Positions 7,697 to 15,352 of a stretch of DNA of 28,372 nt are shown here, piece by piece. The stretch spans positions 1 through 28,372 of the forward strand of contig JBLGAC010000054.1 of the NCBI GenBank assembly GCA_047610385.1, given 5' to 3'. Numbering within the stretch: the first letter of the stretch is position 1; each line of letters opens with the position of its first letter. Source of the DNA: JBOCEF01 sp047610385 (lineage in GTDB: Bacteria; Pseudomonadota; Alphaproteobacteria; Rhodobacterales; Rhodobacteraceae). The notes under the pieces are model-generated. The model saw only the letters and a list, made by a program, of their open reading frames with translations, was not told where the DNA came from and did not search any database. Position numbers and translations under genes: made by a program.

Positions 7697-8131
7697 ATGA
7701 CCAAGACCATCTATGTCCTGAACGGCCCCAACCTGAACCTGCTGGGCCAGCGCCAGCCAGAGATCTACGGCCATGACACGCTGGCGGATGTGGAGGCGAA
7801 CTGCCGCAAGGTTTGCACGGACGGCTTCGGCATCACGCTGCTGCAATCGAACTGGGAAGGCCAGATCATCGACTGGATCCATGAAGCTCGCCAGACCGCG
7901 TGCGCCATTGTGATCAACCCCGGCGCGTTCACCCATACCTCAGTCGCAATTTTGGATGCGCTGAACACGTTCGAAGGCCCGGTGATTGAGGTTCACATCT
8001 CCAACGTTCACAAGCGCGAAAGTTTTCGCCACCATTCCTATGTCAGCCTGCGCGCCGATGGCGTGATCGCCGGGCTGGGCGTCGAAGGGTATGAGCTGGC
8101 GGTGCGGCGCGTCTGCTCGTTGCTGGCATGA
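7697..8131 (+). CDS. aroQ: Type II 3-dehydroquinate dehydratase
   Basis: Reversibly dehydrates 3-dehydroquinate to 3-dehydroshikimate, in the shikimate pathway or in quinate breakdown; the enzyme is a cytosolic dodecamer. The product is 144 residues. It has the NGPNLNLLGQR opening with catalytic Arg19, the active-site Tyr24 in PEIYG, Asn74 in INPGAFTHTS, and His100 in the EVHISNVHKRESFRHHS block. The ribosome site before ATG 7697 is weak. The stop overlaps the start of the following oxidoreductase gene by four bases (ATGA), so the two are translationally coupled. That partner is not a standard shikimate-pathway gene, which leaves open a catabolic role as in quinate use. Confidence 0.96.
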   Translation: MTKTIYVLNGPNLNLLGQRQPEIYGHDTLADVEANCRKVCTDGFGITLLQSNWEGQIIDWIHEARQTACAIVINPGAFTHTSVAILDALNTFEGPVIEVHISNVHKRESFRHHSYVSLRADGVIAGLGVEGYELAVRRVCSLLA

Positions 8132-9162
8132 CAGCGCGGATCGCCATTATCGGCGCCGGGCTGATCGGGCGCCGCCATGCCGAAGCGATCGGGGCATCGG
8201 GGCGCGCCAGCTTGGCCTGCATCGTTGATCCGGCACCTGCTGGGGCGGCGTTCGCGGCGTCGATCGGTGCGGTGCATTACGCATCGCTGGCGCAGATGCT
8301 GGCGGCTGACCGCCCCGATGGTGCGATCCTCGCCACCCCCAACCAGTTGCATGTGGAAGGCGGGCTTGCGCTGATCGCGGCGGGCATTCCCGCGCTGGTC
8401 GAAAAGCCGCTGGCCACCGATGTCGCAGACGCGCGCCGCCTGGTGGAGGCCGCCGAGGGTGCAGGCATCCCCCTGCTGACCGGCCATCACCGCCGCCACA
8501 ACCCACTGATCGCCGCGGCCAAAGCCCTGATCGACGCGGGCCGCATCGGCACCCCGGTGTCGGTGCAGGGCCAATTCTGGCTGGCCAAACCCGATCCTTA
8601 TTTCAACGTGGATTGGCGCCGCCAACCCGGCGCCGGGCCGGTTTATCTGAACCTGTCGCACGACATTGACCTGATGCGCCATCTGGTCGGTGAAATCGCC
8701 GAAGTGCAGGCGATGGAGACGAATATGGTGCGCGGCAATGCCGTAGAGGACGCCGCCGTCATCATCCTGCGCTTTGAAAATGGCGCGCTCGGCACGGTCA
8801 ACGTGTCGGACGCGATCCCGGCGCCGTGGTCGTGGGAGCTGACCGCCGCTGAGAACCCGGCATATCCGGCCACCGATGCCGCCTGCTATCACATCGGCGG
8901 CACGCTGGGCGCGTTGGAGCTGCCGCGCCTGCGCCTGTGGCATGATGGCGGCAAGCGTGATTGGTGGGCGCCGATCTCTGCCACCATTGCGCCCTATGCG
9001 TCTGCCGATCCGCTGGTGCGCCAGATTGACCAGTTCGCCGCGGTGATCGCAGGGGATGAGGCGCCGCTTGCGTCAGGCCGCGAAGGGCTGCGCACGCTCG
9101 AAGTCATCGCGGCGGTCAAGGCCAGCGCCGCTGCGCGCCGCCCGATCGCCCCCCACGGCTAG
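8128..9162 (+). CDS. Gfo/Idh/MocA-family oxidoreductase
   Basis: A 344-residue NAD(P)-dependent dehydrogenase of the glucose-fructose oxidoreductase/inositol dehydrogenase family. The Rossmann motif GAGLIGRRHAEAI starts at residue 9. The conserved catalytic-lysine motif EKP is at 92-94, and the substrate-site motif NLSHDIDLMRHL has His178 and Asp179. The C-terminal beta-sheet domain with the WSWELTAAENPAYP segment is complete. No signal peptide is seen. The ATGA overlap with aroQ suggests the enzyme works on a compound in the same route, for example a quinate- or shikimate-like cyclitol, since the family oxidises ring and sugar hydroxyls. The substrate is inferred from context only. The gene ends inside a small GC-rich repeat and is convergent with the tetR gene. 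Confidence 0.9.
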   Translation: MTARIAIIGAGLIGRRHAEAIGASGRASLACIVDPAPAGAAFAASIGAVHYASLAQMLAADRPDGAILATPNQLHVEGGLALIAAGIPALVEKPLATDVADARRLVEAAEGAGIPLLTGHHRRHNPLIAAAKALIDAGRIGTPVSVQGQFWLAKPDPYFNVDWRRQPGAGPVYLNLSHDIDLMRHLVGEIAEVQAMETNMVRGNAVEDAAVIILRFENGALGTVNVSDAIPAPWSWELTAAENPAYPATDAACYHIGGTLGALELPRLRLWHDGGKRDWWAPISATIAPYASADPLVRQIDQFAAVIAGDEAPLASGREGLRTLEVIAAVKASAAARRPIAPHG

Positions 9163-9189
9163 GTTCCCCACGGCGCCCCCACGGCTAGG
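9150..9189. repeat. Short GC-rich direct repeat at a stop codon
   Basis: CCCCCACGGCTAGG occurs at 9150-9163 and again at 9176-9189, with a third partial copy, CCCCACGG, at 9166-9173. The first copy contains the TAG stop of the oxidoreductase gene. It looks like a small slipped-strand duplication between two convergent genes. Confidence 0.7.
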
Positions 9190-9193
9190 CGCA

Positions 9194-9859
9194 TCAGCCC
9201 ATCGCGCTGCCCAGCAGGCTGCCCGGCGGCGGTGCCAGCGGCGCGATGGGGCGCGATGCCAGGCGCCATGCATCCTCAGGCCCCGTTCCCAGCGCGCGCA
9301 GAATGCCTGCCACGATCTGGACCGGATGGTCGGGGCCTGCGTCGCCGCGCATCATCCGCTCCACCGCCGCGACGGACGGGCCGGCAATCAGATCCAGCGC
9401 CACGGGCAGCGGGATCGGCAAAAGGTCGCCTTCGGCAATCCCGGCGCGGATATGGGTCGGCATATAGCGGTGGATCAGCCCACCAGGGCCGGTGACCTGC
9501 AGACCTATGCGCGCAACGAACCGCCCGAACAGCGGGCAGTCCCGCGCCACGCCCAGAAACAGCAGGATGCAGGTGGCCAGACGGGCGGCGCCGCCTTCGA
9601 CCGCCAGAACACGTAATTCAACGACATCCAGAAGGTTGCGGCCAAGCTCGTCCTCAACCGCGTCCAGCAGATCCTGGTTCGATGCGAAGTAATTGTAGAA
9701 CGTGCCCCGCGACACGCCAGCATCCGCGATCACGTCCTCGATCACCGATGCGCCGACGCCTTTTTGCCCAAAAACCCGCATCGCGCTTTCCACCAGCCGA
9801 TGGCGCATGCGGGCGCGGCGTTCTTCGCCAACGCGGGTGCGGTGATCGGGGTGGTGCAT
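9194..9859 (-). CDS. TetR-family transcriptional repressor
   Basis: A 221-residue DNA-binding regulator. The N-terminal TetR helix-turn-helix is clear: SAMRVFGQKGVGASVIEDV leads into IADAGVSRGTFYNYF at about residues 44-58, where the recognition helix lies. The C-terminal part is a helical ligand-binding domain without recognisable specificity. The gene is divergent from the adaptor-adaptor-pump operon across about 230 bases containing repeated TGTCA/TGACA dyads. By analogy with AcrR-type repressors it probably shuts off that operon and itself until a pump substrate binds. Start ATG 9859 is chosen because the Arg-rich pre-helix segment follows directly. It is convergent with the Gfo/Idh/MocA gene and probably unrelated to it. 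Confidence 0.93.
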   Translation of the reverse strand: MHHPDHRTRVGEERRARMRHRLVESAMRVFGQKGVGASVIEDVIADAGVSRGTFYNYFASNQDLLDAVEDELGRNLLDVVELRVLAVEGGAARLATCILLFLGVARDCPLFGRFVARIGLQVTGPGGLIHRYMPTHIRAGIAEGDLLPIPLPVALDLIAGPSVAAVERMMRGDAGPDHPVQIVAGILRALGTGPEDAWRLASRPIAPLAPPPGSLLGSAMG

Positions 9860-9888
9860 CGGGGGCGGCTCCTTTGCCTGTCGGGGAT

Positions 9889-9952
9889 GGTCACTTTAAC
9901 AAAACGGCGGCGCGGTGAAAATGGCAGTTGTGTCAAAGTGACAGACATGTCA
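9889..9952. promoter_or_regulatory. Candidate TetR operator cluster
   Basis: TGTCA-AAG-TGACA at 9931-9943 is a perfect 13-base dyad. Its right arm also forms TGACA-N4-TGTCA at 9939-9952, so three half sites are interlocked. A second copy, GGTCACTTTAACA at 9889-9901, matches the 13-mer in the other orientation at 11 of 13 bases. All copies lie in the gap between the divergent tetR gene and the efflux operon, where an autoregulating repressor would bind. A possible -10, TATATG at 9970-9975, follows 17 bases after ATGTCA. Confidence 0.6.
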
Positions 9953-10092
9953 ATTTTTTAGGCGGCTGATATATGCGGCATGATCATGATCGCAGGTCAG
10001 ATGGTTCCGCCGCACCCCGCCACACGCCTGCCAGGGTGAACGCCGACATGCCCGATGCGCCTGCGCGGGGGCTTTGTGGAAGGATCGCGGAC

Positions 10093-11148
10093 ATGATGCG
10101 CCCGCCCGCCGCCTTGATTGCGTTTGCGCTTTGCGCCGCGCCTGCCGCTGCTGACACCGCGCTGCCGGTCCAGTTTATCACTGCCGGACCCGGCACCGTC
10201 GATGTCTCACACACGCTGACCGGCGTTGCTGAGGCGTCCAACAGCAATGCGGCGTCGTTCCCGTCGGGGGGGCGGGTGATCTCAGTCGCGGTGGATTCGG
10301 GCGACATCGTTCAGGCCGGGGATGAACTGGCGCGCATCGACCCCACCCAGCAGACCCAGGCCCTGCGCGCCGCTGAGGCAGGGCTCCGCGCCTCCGATGC
10401 CGGGCTGGTGCGGGCGGAGCAGGATTTCACCCGCCAAGAGGCCCTGCTGGCCCGCGGCGCCGTCACCCGCGCAGAATTTGATGCAGCGCATGAAGCGCTG
10501 CGCACCGCGCGCGCCGGGCGCGATCAAGTCGTGAGCCAAGTTGAAAAGGCCCGCAAGGCGCTGTCAGACACCATCCTGACCGCCCCGCGCGCCGCCATCG
10601 TCACCGTGCGCCGCGCTGAGGCAGGCGAGGTGGTCGCCGCCGCGCAATCCATCGTTGATCTTGCGGACCCGACTGAACGTGTCGCGGTGTTTCTTGGCCC
10701 CGACGACGTGCCAGTGGACGGTCTGCTGGGCGCGCGCCTGACGCTGCGCCTGCTGGAGCGGGACCTGCCCCCCCTTAACGCCACCGTCACCGAGGTGTCG
10801 CCCTTGGTGGATGCGGCCACCGGCACTGTAGAGGTCCGCGCGCGCATCGGCGACGTGCCCGCCGGCATGTCCTTGTTGGGCGAGCCGGTGGAGGGAACCT
10901 TGACGGAGCGCACGCCGCACGCCGCGGCGCTGCCGTGGACCGCGTTGACCGCATCGGGTGGCGGCATGGCGGTGTGGACCGTGAACATGGCGGACATGAC
11001 TGTCAGCCTGACATTGATAGAGGTCGCGCGCTTTGCCGCTGACACGGTTTATGTGGCGGGCGGTCTGGCGCCGGGAACCATCGTGGTCGGTGCGGGGTCG
11101 CAGCTTTTGTACCCCGGACGCACGGTGCGCGACGCGGGGGCGAAATGA
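10093..11148 (+). CDS. RND efflux periplasmic adaptor subunit (first)
   Basis: A membrane-fusion (adaptor) protein that bridges an RND pump and an outer-membrane channel in the periplasm. From the ATG at 10093 the product is 351 residues and opens with an export signal (residues 1-20, MRPPAALIAFALCAAPAAA core). The lipoyl half RVISVAVDSGDIVQAGDEL is at about 61-79. A long alpha-hairpin rich in Ala, Glu and Arg follows at about 86-155, then the second lipoyl half and beta-barrel segments. The frame is open to an ATG at 9973, but GGAAGGA at 10078-10084 and the signal peptide support 10093. The stop overlaps the in-frame upstream ATGs of the second adaptor, so the three genes form one operon. 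Confidence 0.9.
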   Translation: MMRPPAALIAFALCAAPAAADTALPVQFITAGPGTVDVSHTLTGVAEASNSNAASFPSGGRVISVAVDSGDIVQAGDELARIDPTQQTQALRAAEAGLRASDAGLVRAEQDFTRQEALLARGAVTRAEFDAAHEALRTARAGRDQVVSQVEKARKALSDTILTAPRAAIVTVRRAEAGEVVAAAQSIVDLADPTERVAVFLGPDDVPVDGLLGARLTLRLLERDLPPLNATVTEVSPLVDAATGTVEVRARIGDVPAGMSLLGEPVEGTLTERTPHAAALPWTALTASGGGMAVWTVNMADMTVSLTLIEVARFAADTVYVAGGLAPGTIVVGAGSQLLYPGRTVRDAGAK

Positions 11149-11174
11149 TGATCGGGCCGCAAAAAGGAATGTTC

Positions 11175-12245
11175 ATGCATCGCGCCGCTTTGGTCGCCAT
11201 CGCACTCGCCATCGCCGGATCGCCCGCCGCCGCGCAATCTGACCCGCCGCTGCCGCCGCCTGTGCGTCCGGTGGTGTCAGAAATCGTCGCGCCGGATGTG
11301 GCGCGCGCGCGCCAGTTCACCGGGATCGTCGTTGCGGCGCAGGCCATGACGCTGGCGTTCCAGACCCTTGGGCGCATCGAAGACCGCGGTGCGTCGGTCG
11401 GTGATCAGGTCGCAATGGGGGACGTGCTGGCGCGGCTTGATCAGGTGACCTTGGATGAGGATGTCGCCAATGCCCAAGCGCTGCTTGCCTCAGCCGAGGC
11501 GCAGCTGACCACGGCCGACAACGCGCTGGCGCGGGCGCGCGAGCTGGCCGCCCGCGGCGTCGACACCGCCACGCGCGAAGAGGAGGCCGCGCGCGCCCGT
11601 GCCGCCGCCTTTGCCGCGCTGGAAAGCGCCCAAGCCGATCTGGCCCGCGCCCGCGACGCGCAGGGCTTTGCCGAATTGCGCGCGCCGATTGATGGCATCG
11701 TGACCGAAACCATGATCGACGCAGGCGCGGTCGTGTCGCCCGGCGCCCCGGTCCTGACCCTTGCGGGCGCACAGGGACGCGAGGCGGTGCTCGACCTTAC
11801 CGATGCGGTGCTGAGCCTTCTGCGCCTTGGCGACAGGTTTGAGGTGTCGCTGCGCACCAGCGCCGCCACCGCAGTGGACGGAACGCTGAGCGAGATTGAA
11901 CCGGTGGCCGACGCATCAACCCGCACGCGGCGCGCGCATATCACGTTGGAGGCTCCGCCGCGCAGCTTCCGGATCGGCGCGCTGGTGCGGGTGCGTGCGC
12001 TGGGGCGTGCGGGGGCGTCGGTGACCCTGCCGCTCAGCGCAATATTGACCCGCGACGGGCGGACATGGGCGTGGCGCGTGTCGCCCACGGATCGGCGCGT
12101 GTCGCGCATTCCCATCACGGTTGGCCCTGTTGTCTATGCCGACCGGGCGATCATTGCCGAAGGCCTGACCCCCGGCGACGAGATCGTCATCAAGGGCGTG
12201 AATTCTTTGCACGATGACCAGATTGTCGGTCCGGGAGTGAAATGA
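11175..12245 (+). CDS. RND efflux periplasmic adaptor subunit (second)
   Basis: A second membrane-fusion protein, 356 residues from ATG 11175. It has a signal peptide (MHRAALVAIALAIAGSPAAA, 1-20), a proline-rich linker, and lipoyl segment GRIEDRGASVGDQVAMGD. A long coiled-coil hairpin lies at about 92-165, followed by ELRAPIDGIVTETMIDAG and the beta-barrel and membrane-proximal domains. AAAGGA at 11163-11168 fits starts at 11169 or 11175; the frame is also open to 11145, where it would overlap the first adaptor. Its similarity to the first adaptor is limited to the fold, so this is not a recent duplication. Two adaptor genes before one pump gene is the TriA-TriB-TriC layout, in which both adaptors are needed. 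The stop overlaps the pump start. Confidence 0.9.
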   Translation: MHRAALVAIALAIAGSPAAAQSDPPLPPPVRPVVSEIVAPDVARARQFTGIVVAAQAMTLAFQTLGRIEDRGASVGDQVAMGDVLARLDQVTLDEDVANAQALLASAEAQLTTADNALARARELAARGVDTATREEEAARARAAAFAALESAQADLARARDAQGFAELRAPIDGIVTETMIDAGAVVSPGAPVLTLAGAQGREAVLDLTDAVLSLLRLGDRFEVSLRTSAATAVDGTLSEIEPVADASTRTRRAHITLEAPPRSFRIGALVRVRALGRAGASVTLPLSAILTRDGRTWAWRVSPTDRRVSRIPITVGPVVYADRAIIAEGLTPGDEIVIKGVNSLHDDQIVGPGVK

Positions 12246-15200
12246 TGCGCGGCTTCAATCTGTCCGACTGGGCGCTGCAGCACCGGTCCATGGTGTGGTA
12301 TTTCCTGCTGGTCTCGCTGCTTGCGGGGGCCGTGTCTTATATGGCGATGGGCCGAGAGGAAGACCCCGCCTTCACCATCAAGACCATGATCATTCAGGCG
12401 TCCCTGCCGGGCGCCACGGCGGAGGAAACCGTCACCCAGGTCACCGACCGCATCGAAAAAAAGTTGCAAGAACTGGACAGTCTGAAGGACACGCGATCCG
12501 TGACCTATCCGGGCCGGGCCATCGTCTATGTCGATCTTCTGGCCTCTACCGATGCCAAGGCGATCAAGGGCATTTGGCAGCATGTGCGCAACATGATGAC
12601 CGACATCCGTGGGGAATTTCCGGCGGAATTTGGCGGCTTTGCGTTCAATGACAGCTTTGGCGACGTGTTCGGCAGCATCTATGCCTTCACCTCGGACGGG
12701 TTCACCCCGCGCGAATTGCGCGACAGGGTTGAAGACGCGCGCACCAAGATCCTCGGGCTGAAATTGTCGGGCAAGGTCGATCTGGTCGGTGAGCGCGACG
12801 AGGTGATCTTTCTGGAATTCTCCACCAGCCGGCTTGCGGCGCTGGGCTTTGACCGGCAGCTGGTGATCAACACGCTGGCCGCCCAGAACGCCATTGTGCC
12901 GTCCGGGGTCATCGAAACCGACGACGAACGCATTCTGGTGCGCGTGCCGGGGCAATTTGACGACGCGCAATCCATCGCGGATGTGAACCTGCGCGTGGGC
13001 GACAAGTTCTTCAACCTTGCAGATCTGGGCGAGGTGCGGCGCGGCTATCGCGACCCGCCTGCCAACCTGTTCCGCTATAACGGGCGCGAAGCGATCGGCC
13101 TGATCATCGGCATGCGCGAAGGGGGCAACATCCTCGACTTTGGCGAGGCGCTGGATGCGGCGATGGATGAGGTCCGCGCCTCCCTGCCCATCGGCATTGA
13201 AATGCATCAGGTCGCCGACCAGCCCCATGTGGTCGACGAAGCCGTGGGCCATTTCGTGCAGGCTTTTGTTGAAGCCGTGGCCATCGTGCTGGCGGTCAGC
13301 TTTGTCAGCCTTGGCTTGCGCGCAGGGCTGGTGGTGACCATGACCATCCCGCTGGTGCTGGCCATGTCGTTTGTGGTGCTGGAGCTTTACGGCATCACGC
13401 TTCAGCGCATCTCGCTGGGGGCGCTGATCATCGCGCTGGGGCTGCTGGTGGACGACGCGATGATCGCGATTGAGACGATGATCGCACGCATGGAAATCGG
13501 CGAGACCCGCGAAAAGGCCGCGTCTTATGCGTGGAAATCCATCGCCTTTCCGATGCTGTCGGGCACTGCGGTCACGGTGGCGGGGTTCATTCCCATCGGG
13601 CTGAATGATTCAGCGGCGGGCGAATTCACCTTCTCGCTGTTTGTGGTGATCGCGGTGTCGCTGGCGCTGTCTTGGGTGGTCGCGGTGCTGTTCGCGCCGA
13701 TCCTTGGGGTCACGTTTCTTCCCAAGACCTTGAAGCACGCCCATGCCGGGCCGGGGCGCCTGCGCCGCGTGTTTCACAGGTTGTTGCGTGGGGCCATGCG
13801 TGCGCGCTGGCTGACCATCGCGATCACGGTGTCGATGTTTGGCGTGTCGCTGTGGGGCATGAAATTTGTCGAACAGCAGTTCTTTCCCTTGTCCGACCGC
13901 ACCGAACTGGTGATCGATATCAATGCGCGCCAGAACGCGTCCTTCAAGGCAACCGATCAGGCGATTGCGGACATTGAAACATTCCTGGCCACCCGCAAGG
14001 AAGTGTCCTTCTGGACCGCCTATGTCGGGATCGGGGCACCACGTTTCGTGCTGTCCTATGATGCCCAGACGCCGGGCGTGCATATGGGCCAGATCGTGAT
14101 CCAGACGCCGGACATCGCGTCGCGCAACACCCTCAAACCCGCGCTAGAGGCGCTGGGCCGTGAGGCGCTGTTTGGCGTCGACGTGCTGGTGAAATTCCTG
14201 GAGGTTGGCCCCCCGGTCGGCAAGCCGGTGCAATACCGCATCTCAGGCCCTGATGTGTCAGTGCTGCGCGACCGGGCGCGCGATCTTGGTGCCATGCTGG
14301 CGCAAGAACCGCGGCTGCAGGACATCACCCTTGATTGGAACGAACCGGCGCGGGTCGTGCGGCTTGATATTGATCAGGACAAGGCCCGGCGGCTGGGGCT
14401 GACCAGTCGGGATCTGGCTGGGGCGCTGAACGCGATCTTTGACGGCACCCGGGTGACACAGCTGCGCGACGACGAATATCTGGTCAATCTGGTGGTGCGC
14501 GGTCAGGCCCGCGACCGGGGCGATCTGGCGGCGCTGGCCAATCTGCAGATCGTCGGGCCTTCGGGCGATGCGATCCCTCTGCGCAGCTTTGCGTCGCTGT
14601 CCTGGGGGACTGAGCAACCGCTGATCCATCAGCGAAACCGCCTGCCCACGATCACGGTGAAGGCTGCGATCGCCACCAAGGATCAGCCCGCGACGCTGGA
14701 TCTGGCCATGAAGACCCAGATCGATGCGTTCCGCGCCGCCCTGCCGCCGGGCTACGATGTGCGGGTCGGGGGCACTGTGGAATCCAGTGCGGAATCCCAG
14801 GCGCCCATCGCCGCCGTGGTGCCGGTCATGATCTTGATCATGGTCACGCTGATCATGGTGCAGATGCAGGGCTTTCGCCTCACGTTCATCGTGATGGCGG
14901 CGGCGCCGCTGGGGCTGATCGGGGTGGTGGCGGCGCTGCTGTCATCGGGCGCGCCGCTGGGCTTTGTCGCAATTCTGGGGGTGCTGGCGCTGGTGGGCAT
15001 CCTGATCCGCAACTCGATCATTCTGGTGCATGAAATTGAAGTGCTGTTTGCCGCAGGCCGGTCAAGGTGGGAGGCGGTGTTCGAAGCCTCCGACAGCCGC
15101 GCGCGCCCAATCCTGCTGACGGCGGCGGCGGCGTCGCTGGCGCTGATCCCGATCTCACGCCAGATATTCTGGGGGCCGATGGCCTATGCAATGATGGGCG

Positions 15201-15289
15201 GGATCATCGCGGGCACGCTGATCACGCTGCTGTTCGTGCCGGCGCTTTACTGCGCGGTGTTTGGGGTGAAACGGCCCAAGGCCGACTGA
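12242..15289 (+). CDS. RND efflux pump, TriC-like inner-membrane subunit
   Basis: A 1015-residue proton-driven RND transporter of the AcrB superfamily. Landmarks are the N-terminal membrane helix followed by GREEDPAFTIKTM, as in TriC-type pumps, then two large periplasmic loops and the helix bundle around 335-490. The paired acidic residues of the proton relay are Asp404-Asp405 in GLLVDDAMIAIE. In the second bundle (about 855-1005), GILIRNSIILVHE puts Arg923 where AcrB has its relay lysine (Lys940). The start ATG overlaps the second adaptor stop. No outer-membrane channel gene follows. The resemblance to triclosan pump TriABC is in gene order and sequence feel only; the substrate is not known, and lipophilic biocides or detergents are a guess. 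Confidence 0.94.
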   Translation: MMRGFNLSDWALQHRSMVWYFLLVSLLAGAVSYMAMGREEDPAFTIKTMIIQASLPGATAEETVTQVTDRIEKKLQELDSLKDTRSVTYPGRAIVYVDLLASTDAKAIKGIWQHVRNMMTDIRGEFPAEFGGFAFNDSFGDVFGSIYAFTSDGFTPRELRDRVEDARTKILGLKLSGKVDLVGERDEVIFLEFSTSRLAALGFDRQLVINTLAAQNAIVPSGVIETDDERILVRVPGQFDDAQSIADVNLRVGDKFFNLADLGEVRRGYRDPPANLFRYNGREAIGLIIGMREGGNILDFGEALDAAMDEVRASLPIGIEMHQVADQPHVVDEAVGHFVQAFVEAVAIVLAVSFVSLGLRAGLVVTMTIPLVLAMSFVVLELYGITLQRISLGALIIALGLLVDDAMIAIETMIARMEIGETREKAASYAWKSIAFPMLSGTAVTVAGFIPIGLNDSAAGEFTFSLFVVIAVSLALSWVVAVLFAPILGVTFLPKTLKHAHAGPGRLRRVFHRLLRGAMRARWLTIAITVSMFGVSLWGMKFVEQQFFPLSDRTELVIDINARQNASFKATDQAIADIETFLATRKEVSFWTAYVGIGAPRFVLSYDAQTPGVHMGQIVIQTPDIASRNTLKPALEALGREALFGVDVLVKFLEVGPPVGKPVQYRISGPDVSVLRDRARDLGAMLAQEPRLQDITLDWNEPARVVRLDIDQDKARRLGLTSRDLAGALNAIFDGTRVTQLRDDEYLVNLVVRGQARDRGDLAALANLQIVGPSGDAIPLRSFASLSWGTEQPLIHQRNRLPTITVKAAIATKDQPATLDLAMKTQIDAFRAALPPGYDVRVGGTVESSAESQAPIAAVVPVMILIMVTLIMVQMQGFRLTFIVMAAAPLGLIGVVAALLSSGAPLGFVAILGVLALVGILIRNSIILVHEIEVLFAAGRSRWEAVFEASDSRARPILLTAAAASLALIPISRQIFWGPMAYAMMGGIIAGTLITLLFVPALYCAVFGVKRPKAD

Positions 15290-15303
15290 GGGCTTGGCTA
15301 AAC

Positions 15304-15318
15304 CGCCCCGTTGGGGCG
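15304..15318 (+). terminator. Possible weak terminator after the pump gene
   Basis: CGCCCC-GTT-GGGGCG is a 6-bp GC-rich hairpin 14 bases after the RND stop. The following bases (ATATTGG) do not form a proper T tract, so termination may be partial and the next gene could be read through. Confidence 0.3.
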
Positions 15319-15352
15319 ATATTGGCGCACATTTGATCGAGGAGCGCGCGCC

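Noticed and set aside
12134..13252. A 372-codon open frame on the minus strand
   Set aside because: Antisense shadow of the second adaptor and the RND pump genes, rich in His, Gln and Arg, with no domain.
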